A DNA stretch of 39,836 bases, taken from positions 1 through 39,836 of the forward strand of contig JACQQF010000102.1 of NCBI GenBank assembly GCA_016207095.1, written 5' to 3'. The translations under genes were made by a program, and so were the position numbers. Source of the stretch: Candidatus Methylomirabilota bacterium. Its GTDB lineage: Bacteria; Methylomirabilota; Methylomirabilia; Methylomirabilales; Methylomirabilaceae. The notes beneath the pieces are model-generated. The model was given only the letters and a program-made list of their open reading frames with translations. It was not told where the DNA came from and did not search any database. Positions 1-7,188 of the stretch are shown one piece after another; within the stretch, counting starts at the first letter, position 1; the number at the start of each line of letters is the position of its first letter.

Positions 1-140
1 ACCCGGGGGACGTCATGGGTTCGGAACCACTGGTGAAGGGACGGTTGGGAGGGCGTGGCGGAACGTCGAGCCGGAGTCAAAGCCCGCCTGGGCCGATGGC
101 GGCAGGAGACCCGGGTGGAGCGGTGTCTGCGGACCTCAGT

Positions 141-533
141 CTAGGCAGCCGGGGCTTCTCCGAAGGAGTCCGGAGTCCTGCGGACCGGCGGGCTGTGGGA
201 GGAGCCAGGCCACAGCCCTCAGTGGGACAGGATCTTCTCGATGACCTCGGGCTGGTCAATCAAGGCGATGATCCGCATCGTTCCCCCACATTGGGGACAG
301 AGCAGAGGAGCGACCTCATACACGTGTTTGGGAGGCGTGAGCGCATGTGCGAACACCGACGGAATTCCCCCAGGTGGCCCTCGATTTGCCTCGCGGACCA
401 ATTTGCAATATTCCACCCGAGGCGGCGACAAACCTCGCTTGACCAACGCCGAACAGCAACAGGCCAAAGGGGAAGGATGGTGGGGAACCCCGGTCCGCGA
501 CACCGTCGATGAGTTGGAGTAAGGGGATTTCAC
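141..533 (-). pseudogene. IS91-type transposase C-terminal remnant
   Basis: Read on the minus strand, this stretch encodes a segment (VYEVAPLLCPQCGG, then MRIIALIDQPEVIEKILSH) that matches from memory the conserved tail of IS91-family transposases, including the CxxC knuckle. The usual next residues HCGLW are interrupted: the expected Cys codon is TGA (near 219-221), then reading resumes in frame as GLWPGSSHS and runs to a TAG near 141. The N-terminal catalytic region is absent; the 50 or so residues upstream of the match do not look like transposase. I infer a dead insertion-sequence fragment. Up to base 650 nothing else is recognisable. Confidence 0.55.
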
Positions 534-649
534 GGACGACGAATTAAGGGCCAGGAAACGGAGCTGGGCCTAGCACTCCAAAAAGCTCTCACGGGCGTCA
601 GGGGGCAACCTTCGCGCCTGTCGTGCTTTCAGGGCCGGAGGTGGTCGCC

Positions 650-1351
650 TCACGGGCCGCAGCACTTCTCCCCCCCCTCTGGGGGTTCTTCGCTGTTCTC
701 GATCGGGACACCGGCTTTGGTTAACCGTTCTTCAAACGATCCCCTCCAGCCGGGAGAGAGCGCCTGGATGCGGAGCGCCTTTTGTGCCCCCTCCAGGTTT
801 TTCTGATCGAAGTAGAGTAGATGGCACACCTCCCACACCGACATGCGGTTGGGGTCAGTCTTGACACGCTCCAGGACATCGCCTGCACCGACCTCGCCCT
901 CTTCCAGAACGCGTAGGTAGAAACCGACCCGGCAGCTGGCCAAGAACATCTTGGGGAATTGCGGCATTCCCATCTTGATGCCGAGCTTGAAACATGGGAC
1001 ACGGGGCTGCGTCACTTCGACGAGCGCCCTGCCTACGCTAAACTGGTCCCCGATGTTAATGGCGTCTTCCAGCATCCCCTCGACGGTAAGATTCTCTCCG
1101 AACTGCCCAAACGTAAAGTCGGCGCGCCCCAGCTCGCGCTTCCAGTAATCATAATTCTCGATCGAGTAGGCGTAGGCTGCTTTGTAGATACCCCCGTGCC
1201 CTTTGAGATCCGCCTGCCCGTCGCCATCCAGATTCAGGGAGCGAAGCACCACCCGGCCACTCACCGGTTCTTTGAAAATGCCGGTTGTGGTCGTCTTATC
1301 CATATAGGGAGCCTCCTTGGGTAACGAAACATTCACGGAGAGGAGCTTCAT
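650..1351 (-). CDS. MOSC domain protein (YiiM-like)
   Basis: The 233-aa product is a MOSC domain protein of the YiiM type. These proteins are related to the molybdenum cofactor sulfurase C-terminus and are linked to Moco-dependent detoxification of N-hydroxylated compounds. Visible features are the early glycine-rich segment (DLKGHGG, about 49-54), FGENLTVEG (about 84-92), and the invariant cysteine in PRVPCFKLG (C120), the presumed sulfur/Moco-ligating residue. A helical C-terminal extension follows, as in YiiM. The protein ends in an unusual Cys-Cys pair (EKCCGP). A strong AGGAGGG lies 7 nt before the ATG. It is the last gene of the minus-strand run that starts at the sigma-54-type promoter near 3860. 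The substrate is unknown. Confidence 0.85.
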   Translation of the reverse strand: MKLLSVNVSLPKEAPYMDKTTTTGIFKEPVSGRVVLRSLNLDGDGQADLKGHGGIYKAAYAYSIENYDYWKRELGRADFTFGQFGENLTVEGMLEDAINIGDQFSVGRALVEVTQPRVPCFKLGIKMGMPQFPKMFLASCRVGFYLRVLEEGEVGAGDVLERVKTDPNRMSVWEVCHLLYFDQKNLEGAQKALRIQALSPGWRGSFEERLTKAGVPIENSEEPPEGGEKCCGP

Positions 1352-1397
1352 CGCGTGTCCCTCCTATTCCAATAATGGTGTGAATACGTGATCCGGT

Positions 1398-1724
1398 TTA
1401 CGTACCCCGGAGCAGAGCGTGGAGTTTCTCGGCGAGCACTCTCTTTGGGGCTACGCCGACCACGTGATCCACAAGCTGCCCATTCCTGAAGAACAGCAGG
1501 GTTGGAGTCGAACGGATGCCGTATTGTGAGGCAATACGGGGATTGTGGTCACTGTCCAACTTGCCGACCTTGACCTGGCCTTCATAATCAGACTCTAGTT
1601 CCTCGATTATCGGAGCCATCATATGGCAGGAACCGGACCATTCAGCCGAGAAGATCATTAGGACCAGTTCCCGCTCCTCCAACACCTCGGCTTCAAAGTT
1701 CTCCTCCGTTAGTGTGATGGGCAA
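1398..1724 (-). CDS. thioredoxin-fold protein with single active-site Cys (WSGSC)
   Basis: The protein has a thioredoxin fold: the beta-strand LVLMIFSAEW, the active-site loop, cis-proline region (RSTPTLLFF) and C-terminal helix are all recognisable. The active site is W-S-G-S-C rather than WCGPC, so the N-terminal nucleophilic Cys is Ser and only the second Cys (C33) remains. It therefore cannot do a normal two-Cys dithiol exchange; a monothiol, chaperone-like or mixed-disulfide role is likely. I place the start at the TTG at 1722-1724 because AGGAGG sits 6 nt upstream. The in-frame ATG at 1742 puts that Shine-Dalgarno inside the gene and has none of its own. Product about 108 aa, cytoplasmic (no signal peptide). 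Confidence 0.85.
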   Translation of the reverse strand: MPITLTEENFEAEVLEERELVLMIFSAEWSGSCHMMAPIIEELESDYEGQVKVGKLDSDHNPRIASQYGIRSTPTLLFFRNGQLVDHVVGVAPKRVLAEKLHALLRGT

Positions 1725-1767
1725 CGTGTTCCTCCTGTCCATGTGAAATCGTCCAGTTTCACTTCCG

Positions 1768-1881
1768 TCAGCGGTATATGCACGTCCCCTCGCGTCGGCA
1801 GCCCACCACCATCAGGGCCACCAACAACCACGGGAAGAGCAGGATCATTCCGACCACTGTCGTGTATGCCGTGCCTATCAT
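1768..1881 (-). CDS. 37-aa single-span membrane peptide
   Basis: A short reading frame encodes MIGTAYTTVVGMILLFPWLL and then VALMVVGCRREGTCIYR. It is one hydrophobic segment of about 20 residues followed by a basic, Cys-containing tail, the layout of a small inner-membrane protein with its C-terminus in the cytoplasm. AGGAG lies 4 nt before the ATG, which is what makes the frame believable. A longer in-frame reading from 2001 would run through the hairpin at 1956-1984 and is unlikely. It lies between the isochorismatase-like gene and the thioredoxin gene in the same direction, so it is probably co-transcribed. I do not recognise the family. Confidence 0.5.
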   Translation of the reverse strand: MIGTAYTTVVGMILLFPWLLVALMVVGCRREGTCIYR

Positions 1882-1955
1882 GCTTCTCCTGCCTTTCGCG
1901 CCCCTGTGATATCCAGGATGGTGAAATAGTGGGAGAGCGTTGTCGGTTTTCAGCC

Positions 1956-1984
1956 GGGGCCGTCCTCCGGGAGAGGACGGCCCC
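1956..1984 (-). terminator. GC-rich intergenic hairpin after isochorismatase-like gene
   Basis: A perfect 12-bp stem (GGGGCCGTCCTC and its complement) with a 5-nt loop lies about 30 nt past the stop of the gene at 2015. No U-run follows on the minus strand, so it may protect or process mRNA rather than act as a classical terminator. It closely resembles the hairpin at 2734-2767. Confidence 0.5.
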
Positions 1985-2014
1985 ACTGTCAATCCATCCA
2001 AGGGTCGACGATGC

Positions 2015-2689
2015 TCAGCGGCTCTGCGTGATGGCCTTGACCGCCTCTGCAGTTGTCCAGACGGTGTTCGCCAAAAACCGGAAGCTCACGAGGGCCGTCC
2101 GGTAGCCGTCCCCTTCCTCGACCTTGGCGGCCGCCGTGGCATCCTTCACCACGGCTACCTCAAAGCCTTGCTCAAGCAGCTCGCGCATGTGCGATTCGAC
2201 GCAGAGATTCGCGGACATCCCGCCGAGGATCACCTTGTCGATCCCTCGCTTGCGGAGCTGCAAGACGAGGTCGTTGGACTCCGGCCCATACACCTTGTGC
2301 GGACTCGTCACCACCGTCCTTCCGTCTTCGATATAAGCTTTGTAGCGTTCGAGCCAATCCGCGCCCGACCCCTTGAAGTCATCGACGTTCAGGGCATCCT
2401 TCCGGTCGAACATGTTGATGTTGTGCATCAACGTCTCCAGCGCGCCCTCGAACGCCCACCCGTGGTCGGTTGGGTAGTAGTAGTGGGGCGAGATAAACAC
2501 CTGTATTCCCTTCTGCTTCGCCACCTTGAAAAGGTTTTCGATGTTCTCGACCGTCTTGTTCTCGGTCACGCTTTCCCCGACCACTCCCCAGGTGACCCCG
2601 TCAGGGCTGAGGAAATCATTCTGCGGGTCGGTGATGACGAGCGCCGTGCGCTCTGGGTCAATCGTCATGCCAGGGTTTGGAAGTGCCAT
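2015..2689 (-). CDS. isochorismatase-family cysteine hydrolase
   Basis: The 224-aa protein belongs to the isochorismatase-like (cysteine hydrolase) superfamily, which includes nicotinamidases, N-carbamoyl-amidases and isochorismatases. The catalytic Asp is in LVITDPQNDF (about D21) and the nucleophilic Cys is in GGMSANLCVESH, the standard NxCVxxT/H-type loop. A candidate catalytic Lys lies in SPHKVYGPESND. No signal peptide is present, so it is cytosolic. GGAGG lies about 10 nt upstream of the ATG. It follows the secreted alpha/beta hydrolase, separated by a strong hairpin, and probably lies in the same sigma-54-controlled transcript. Pairing with an epoxide-hydrolase-like enzyme suggests catabolism or detoxification, but the substrate cannot be read from the sequence. 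Confidence 0.85.
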   Translation of the reverse strand: MALPNPGMTIDPERTALVITDPQNDFLSPDGVTWGVVGESVTENKTVENIENLFKVAKQKGIQVFISPHYYYPTDHGWAFEGALETLMHNINMFDRKDALNVDDFKGSGADWLERYKAYIEDGRTVVTSPHKVYGPESNDLVLQLRKRGIDKVILGGMSANLCVESHMRELLEQGFEVAVVKDATAAAKVEEGDGYRTALVSFRFLANTVWTTAEAVKAITQSR

Positions 2690-2733
2690 CGTCAGTTTAC
2701 CTCCTTTTATTTTGCTGCTGTCTCCCTAGTCGA

Positions 2734-2767
2734 CCCGGGGCCGCTCCGCGATGGGAGCGGCCCCGGG
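2734..2767 (-). terminator. 14-bp GC hairpin between hydrolase genes
   Basis: A perfect 14-bp stem (CCCGGGGCCGCTCC and its complement) with a 6-nt loop lies 15 nt after the stop of the alpha/beta hydrolase gene. No U-run follows on the minus strand. It could be an attenuator or an mRNA stabiliser separating the first gene from the rest of the transcript. Confidence 0.5.
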
Positions 2768-2782
2768 ATCGGCTCAAATCCA

Positions 2783-3784
2783 CTAACGAGCCTTCGGCGC
2801 CGAGAGGACCTGGATTGTCAAGAATCGCCTGATATGGTCGGCGATCACGTCGCCATGCTCTTCGAGAGCGAAGTGCCCCGTATCAAGCAAGTGGAACTCG
2901 ATATTCTTCAGATCCTGCTTGTACGGGTTCGCGCCTTCGGCTGGGAAGATGTAGTCGTTCTTCCCCCACACGATCAAGGTCGGTGGTTGATGCTTCCGAA
3001 AGTAGGCTTGCCACTGTGGGTAGAGCGGCGGGTTCGACCCGTAATCGTAGAATAACTGGAGCTGGATTGTTTTGTTGCCTGGACGATCCTGGAGATACTG
3101 GTCCACAATCCAGTTATCGGGGCTGATCACCTCTGGGTTGCGGACGCCGTGAGTGTACTGCCACTTGGTCGCCTCGAGGTTCAGGAACTTCCTCAGTGGC
3201 TCTGCGTTCTTCTCGTTCCGGTCTTTCCAGTAGGCCCGGAACGGCTTCCAAAATTCCCGCAGCCCCTCTTCATACGCGTTGCCGTTCTGCACGATGAGCG
3301 CCTGAACCCTTTCGGGGTGCTTGACCGCAAGGCGATATCCGACGGGCGCCCCGTAGTCCATAACGTAAAGCGTGTATTTCTTTAGTTCAAGCTTCTGCGT
3401 GAATTTGTCCATGACCTCCGCGATGTTATCGAATGTGAAGTCGAATTCGTTCGGGGAGGGCATTGAACTGTTGCCGAAACCGGGATAGTCGGGAGCCACC
3501 AGATGGAACGTATCTGACAGCGCAGGGATCAAGTTGCGGAACATTTGCGAGGACGTGGGAAAGCCGTGGAGCAACAGGATCGTGGGTGCATTCCTCGGCC
3601 CCGCCTCACGGTAGAAGATGTCGAGCCCGTCCACCTTGATGGTTTTGTAGAGCGTAGGGTAGTTCTTCGATGTCGCTGCTTCTGAACCCTTCTGCATAAC
3701 AGCGGCGGTCATCAACACACCCGCAAGGGTAACTGCCATGACAGCGACAAGCGCGAGGACTGTTTTCGCCGTTCTCCTTGCCAT
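2783..3784 (-). CDS. exported alpha/beta hydrolase, epoxide hydrolase/haloalkane dehalogenase type
   Basis: The 333-aa protein starts with a basic, hydrophobic export signal (about 1-35) and continues as an alpha/beta hydrolase. The oxyanion-hole motif HGFP is at 73-76. The nucleophile elbow reads VMDYGAP with Asp143 instead of Ser, which places it with epoxide hydrolases and haloalkane dehalogenases. A later Asp (WGKNDYIFP) and His ([10 protein letters not shown]) complete the triad. AGGAGGGG precedes the ATG. The gene lies directly downstream of a -24/-12 promoter and the neighbouring sigma-54 activator. The likely role is periplasmic or membrane-anchored hydrolysis of an epoxide, halide or ester induced through that activator; the actual substrate is unknown. 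Confidence 0.85.
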   Translation of the reverse strand: MARRTAKTVLALVAVMAVTLAGVLMTAAVMQKGSEAATSKNYPTLYKTIKVDGLDIFYREAGPRNAPTILLLHGFPTSSQMFRNLIPALSDTFHLVAPDYPGFGNSSMPSPNEFDFTFDNIAEVMDKFTQKLELKKYTLYVMDYGAPVGYRLAVKHPERVQALIVQNGNAYEEGLREFWKPFRAYWKDRNEKNAEPLRKFLNLEATKWQYTHGVRNPEVISPDNWIVDQYLQDRPGNKTIQLQLFYDYGSNPPLYPQWQAYFRKHQPPTLIVWGKNDYIFPAEGANPYKQDLKNIEFHLLDTGHFALEEHGDVIADHIRRFLTIQVLSAPKAR

Positions 3785-3858
3785 TGGACTCCCCTCCTTT
3801 CACCATTGTTGAATAGCGTTGTTTGCGATCGCTGGTCGACCAACTGACTCAGACAAGG

Positions 3859-3874
3859 GGCAATCGGTGTGCCA
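3859..3874 (-). promoter_or_regulatory. sigma-54 (-24/-12) promoter
   Basis: On the minus strand the sequence reads TGGCAC-ACCGA-TTGCC, matching the sigma-54 consensus TGGCAC-N5-TTGCW with the GG and GC pairs 10 nt apart. It lies about 75 nt upstream of the alpha/beta hydrolase ATG and points towards it. The adjacent gene encodes a sigma-54 activator. Confidence 0.8.
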
Positions 3875-3973
3875 TGGGCGAGCCGTAATGGAGGAATTCC
3901 GATAACTCCTGGATTCATAAGAGATGATGAGAATGCGTGCGGGAGGAGCGGTGTGCCGCAGGGACTTCGATTT

Positions 3974-4008
3974 CCGTGATATATCGCGGGAGCCGTAAAA
4001 TATCGCGG
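3974..4008. promoter_or_regulatory. candidate upstream activator sites (two dyads)
   Basis: Two related 16-bp near-palindromes, CCGTGATATATCGCGG (3974-3989) and CCGTAAAATATCGCGG (3993-4008), sit 19 bp apart centre to centre and about 100 bp upstream of the -24/-12 promoter. That is the usual position for an enhancer-type binding site of a sigma-54 activator. The activator gene ends just beyond, at 4033. Binding is inferred. Confidence 0.6.
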
Positions 4009-4032
4009 GAAACGGCGGGTCGGGTACCCGGG

Positions 4033-5508
4033 TTAGTTGGTTTTCTGGGACTTCTGGATATTCAGTTTTTCGATGCGAGACCGGAGGGTGCTGGGATTGA
4101 GCCCGAGCCGCACGGCGGCACCTCGCTTGCCTTCAATTCTCCAGCGGGCCTCCTCGAGGACCTTGAGGATGTGATTCCGCTCCACCTCTTCCAGGGTGAG
4201 TGAGGTAGTCGGCTGCGCCTCAATGGTGTGGACCAGGTCGAGCAACTCGTCAGGCTCGATGGTCGGGCCGGGCGAGAGGATCACTGCTCGTTCGATGATG
4301 TTTTCCAGCTCGCGAACATTGCCGGGCCAGGAATACGCCTGCAAGGCGGTCATCACTTTCTGCGGTATCTTGTCGATCACTTTCCCCACCTTCTGGCCAT
4401 ACTTCCTGGCGAAGTGTCGGACGAGCAGTGGGATGTCCCCTGTGCGTTCCCGCAGCGGGGGGAGAGCAATGGGAAACACATTCAGCCGATAATAAAGGTC
4501 TTCCCGGAAATTCCCAGCGGTAATGGCTTTTTTTAGGTCGCGATTGGTGGCCGCAATCACCCGCACATCCACTTTGATGGGTCGGGGATTGCCTAGCCGC
4601 TCGAACGCCCTCTCTTGCAGTACCCGAAGCAACTTCGCCTGGAGATCAAGGTGCAGGTCACCAATTTCGTCGAGGAAAATTGTCCCCCCATCAGCCAACT
4701 CAAACCGTCCGATCTTTCGGGACAAAGCGCCAGTGAAGGCCCCCTTTTCGTGCCCAAAGAGCTCGCTCTCGATGAGCCCCGGCGGGAGTGCCGCACAGTT
4801 GACCTTCACCAATGGCCGGTCTTTCCGCAGACTGAGGTTATGGATCGCGCGGACAAACAACTCCTTGCCCGTTCCCGTCTCCCCGAGGATCAGCACCGTG
4901 GCATCGGTGGAGGCCACCTGCTCCACTTTGCGCAGGACCATCTTCAGTGCATCGCTACGGCTGATGATTTCCTCGAAGTTATGATCCAGCTTGATCTCCT
5001 CTTGCAAGTAAATGTTTTCCGCTTGAAGGCGGCTCTTCAGTTGTTCGACCTCGTTGAGCGCATTGCGCAGCGCTTGCTCCGCCCGTTTTCGCTCAGTGAT
5101 GTCTTTGAACGTGACAACGGCGCCAACGAGCTTGCCGCGTTCATTCCGAATCGGAGTACTGATGTACTCGACGGGGAAAGACGTGCCGTCCTTTCGCCAA
5201 AAAACTTCATCCGTTACGTGATGGACGGCTCCATCGCGAAAGGCGGTGTAGATGGGACATTCCTCTTTTGGGTACGGGGTTCCGTCTGATTTGGAATGGT
5301 GGAGGATGTCGTGCTGGGGCTCGCCGATGAGCTCCTCAGCCTTCCACCCGATCATGCGGGCTGCGGCTGGATTCACAAAGGTGGTGTTACCGTGCACGTC
5401 CAGACCGTATATCCCTTCACCCGCCGCACGTAATATCAATTCGTTTTGCCGACGGAGCTGTTCAAGCGCTTCCTCCGCCCGCTTCCGCTCAGTGGCGTCA
5501 CCGCTCAT
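4033..5508 (-). CDS. PAS-containing sigma-54-dependent transcriptional activator
   Basis: The 491-aa protein is an enhancer-binding activator of sigma-54 RNA polymerase. Order of domains: PAS sensor (about 22-138, ending in the [13 protein letters not shown] linker), coiled linker (about 145-172), AAA+ ATPase with Walker A GETGTGKE (209-216), the sigma-54 contact loop GAFTGA (256-261), Walker B GTIFLDE, then a Fis-type helix-turn-helix at the C-terminus ([17 protein letters not shown]). The tail resembles the FhlA-like branch. The N-terminal residues [15 protein letters not shown] look like the linker after a first PAS domain, yet an in-frame TGA lies just upstream, so an N-terminal domain may have been lost. 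It probably acts on the dyads at 3974-4008 and the promoter at 3859-3874. Confidence 0.92.
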   Translation of the reverse strand: MSGDATERKRAEEALEQLRRQNELILRAAGEGIYGLDVHGNTTFVNPAAARMIGWKAEELIGEPQHDILHHSKSDGTPYPKEECPIYTAFRDGAVHHVTDEVFWRKDGTSFPVEYISTPIRNERGKLVGAVVTFKDITERKRAEQALRNALNEVEQLKSRLQAENIYLQEEIKLDHNFEEIISRSDALKMVLRKVEQVASTDATVLILGETGTGKELFVRAIHNLSLRKDRPLVKVNCAALPPGLIESELFGHEKGAFTGALSRKIGRFELADGGTIFLDEIGDLHLDLQAKLLRVLQERAFERLGNPRPIKVDVRVIAATNRDLKKAITAGNFREDLYYRLNVFPIALPPLRERTGDIPLLVRHFARKYGQKVGKVIDKIPQKVMTALQAYSWPGNVRELENIIERAVILSPGPTIEPDELLDLVHTIEAQPTTSLTLEEVERNHILKVLEEARWRIEGKRGAAVRLGLNPSTLRSRIEKLNIQKSQKTN

Positions 5509-5874
5509 TCTTCAATCACTCCCGCTGAGCCTTCCATCCTCTCGCCTGCAAGAAAACGCCGAACATCAAGGTTCTCCTAGATTGCTATCGTAATCACCAG
5601 ACTCACGTCTGGGCAAGCCCTCTTTTGATAATGGCAAAGTGATGGCGTGACCCGACTGGGCGCTCCGAATCACCGCCTCGGTAAACTCCATGTACCTCAG
5701 CTGATAGGAGCTGAGCTGATAGGAAGTTGCTTGGGGGGGTGGCGGCGGGTCGCCCATCACCCCGGGCGCGTCAGGCCCTCGGGGACCCGCGGGCCGGGCG
5801 GAGGGAGCATGCCGCGCCTCAGGGATAACTGTCAAGCAGAATCCTGTCCCGTTTTCTTCTCACGAAGAATATGC
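5509..5874. other. intergenic region with short tandem repeat
   Basis: No convincing gene is seen. The 11-mer AGCTGATAGGA occurs twice with a 15-bp period (5699-5724). On the minus strand around 5600-5690 a reading EFTEAVIRSAQSGHAITLPL faintly recalls the last strand of Gfo/Idh/MocA oxidoreductases and could be a gene remnant, but this is weak. Confidence 0.4.
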
Positions 5875-5905
5875 TTGATCCGCTTCCATGAAAGCGCTCT
5901 CATAG
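5875..5905 (+). promoter_or_regulatory. possible MerR-type promoter with spacer dyad
   Basis: TTGATC (5875-5880) and TCATAG (5900-5905) are separated by 19 bp, the long spacing typical of MerR-controlled promoters. The spacer holds the near-palindrome GCTTCCATGAAAGC (6 of 7 pairs). It lies 26 nt upstream of the merR-like ATG, consistent with autoregulation. The -10 match is poor. Confidence 0.35.
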
Positions 5906-5931
5906 GGCATACCAGATTGGAGGTCTTCCCG

Positions 5932-6366
5932 ATGGGAGCAAGGTGGTTCATCGGCGCCGTAGCACGTCAGGTCGGAGTGAGCGTGAAGACGATACGGTTT
6001 TACGAACGGGAGGGACTGCTTGAACCCCCGGCGAGGACGGAAAAGGGGTACCGCCTTTACCCAGAGGAAGCGGTCCGGCAGCTCAAGTTTATTAGGAAGG
6101 CACAGTTGCTTGGATTCTCGCTACGGGAGATTCAAGAAATCTTGGCCCTCCGCCGACAAGACAAGATCGTCTGCGGCCATGTCGATCGGGCGCTCCAGGA
6201 AAAACTGAAGGCAGTTCAGCAGAAGGTGAGGGAACTAAAGGCGCTCGAATCCTCCCTCAAGCGGTTGGCCAAAACCTGGAAAAAAGGTCTCCCCAAAGAA
6301 CTCCCGCCGGGGTCGATCTGCCCATACATAGAGAATGCGCCCCTCTTGCATTCCACGGGTGATTGA
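5932..6366 (+). CDS. MerR-family metal/redox-responsive regulator
   Basis: The 144-aa product is a MerR-family regulator. The winged helix-turn-helix is at about 5-45 (IGAVARQVGVSVKTIRFYER, then EGLLEPPARTEKGYRLY), followed by the second DNA-binding helix region and the long dimerisation helix (about 80-115). Cys81 stands at the start of the dimerisation helix and Cys130 in the C-terminal loop (GSICPYIEN), the positions of ZntR/MerR metal ligands. The additional mid-loop Cys of MerR and ZntR is missing, so the effector is uncertain. I chose the ATG at 5932 because GGAGGT lies 8 nt upstream; the upstream in-frame extension is not conserved-looking. It heads the plus-strand secreted-protein/peroxidase/cupredoxin locus and may control it. 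Confidence 0.88.
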   Translation: MGARWFIGAVARQVGVSVKTIRFYEREGLLEPPARTEKGYRLYPEEAVRQLKFIRKAQLLGFSLREIQEILALRRQDKIVCGHVDRALQEKLKAVQQKVRELKALESSLKRLAKTWKKGLPKELPPGSICPYIENAPLLHSTGD

Positions 6367-6635
6367 GAGCGGTAAGCGCTGAGCAAAGCCTCACCCCCGT
6401 TTTCACCGGTCTGCGTGGACCACCCTCCCATGGACCCTCCGCCTCATGGCAAGGCCAGGACTCCCGAATCCCACGCTGCCCCCAGATCGAAACCCGGGCG
6501 GGACACGGTCCTGCCGCAGCGTCGGAGTCGAGCCACAGGAGCGATGCGCCGTTTCACCGTAACCTTGGCGGCGGGATCTCATCATACAGGGTGAGAAGGA
6601 AAGAGCGCTGAAAGACATACGAGGAGGTGAGCGTG

Positions 6636-7046
6636 ATGTTCAGAGATCTAAGAAAACTCGCAGCGGTGGTCCCACTGGCCTTGGCTCTGGCGACCTGGCC
6701 CGCTGGCGCAGGTGCTGAAGGGCCGAGGGTCCCTTTCGCCGAGGATGCCGACGTAGCTCCAATGATTCCCACTGCGGTCGGCAACTCCAGGCCGGCCATT
6801 GAATCGGATGAAGCCTTCGTACGCGGGAGGGTATGGGCAAACGGCATTCACCCGGACTGGTCGTTTGCGGATGCCCACATTGCGGCTGGACCGCCCCCCT
6901 CCGAAGGTGAGGCCAGCAGGAAGCCGGAGAGCGTCAACCTTCACCTGCACCCGGATCACTGGGTGGCGGCATCGCCGTCGGTCATGGCTCCGCCCGAGGC
7001 CACGGCGACGACGGGTCCTGGCGCCACGGCTTCGAGCGGCTCCTGA
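6636..7046 (+). CDS. small secreted protein of unknown function
   Basis: A protein of about 136 aa with a clear Sec signal peptide (basic start MFRDLRK, hydrophobic core, AGAGA cleavage region near residue 27). The mature part is hydrophilic, rich in Pro, Ala and His (LHLHPDHW), with no cysteines and no domain I recognise. The C-terminus is low-complexity Ala/Thr/Gly. AGGAGG lies about 8 nt before this ATG; a GTG at 6627 is also in frame but overlaps that Shine-Dalgarno. It is followed by a clear intrinsic terminator, so it is probably its own transcription unit between the MerR gene and the peroxidase. Histidine content might indicate metal binding, but this is speculation. Confidence 0.6.
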   Translation: MFRDLRKLAAVVPLALALATWPAGAGAEGPRVPFAEDADVAPMIPTAVGNSRPAIESDEAFVRGRVWANGIHPDWSFADAHIAAGPPPSEGEASRKPESVNLHLHPDHWVAASPSVMAPPEATATTGPGATASSGS

Positions 7047-7125
7047 GCGACCATGAAGCGCGACCTAGCCCGCTCCTGGCGATGAGCCTCCCGCAGGCGA
7101 AATCGGCTTGTGATCCCAAGATCGA

Positions 7126-7160
7126 GGGGGCGTCCCAGCATGGGGACGCTCCCTTGTTTT
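7126..7160 (+). terminator. rho-independent terminator
   Basis: An 11-bp stem (GGGGGCGTCCC pairing with GGGACGCTCCC, one G-U) with a 5-6 nt loop is followed directly by TTGTTTT. It lies 80 nt after the small secreted-protein gene and just before the peroxidase gene. Confidence 0.75.
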
Positions 7161-7188
7161 ACACCTATACACAAAGGAGGAGGACAAC

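Noticed and set aside
1940..3055. 371-codon open frame on the plus strand
   Set aside because: Antisense to the isochorismatase-like and hydrolase genes, crosses two strong hairpins; not coding.
5566..5835. 89-codon minus frame with oxidoreductase-like end
   Set aside because: Only about 20 residues resemble a Gfo/Idh/MocA tail; the rest is proline-rich and repeat-derived, so no gene is called.
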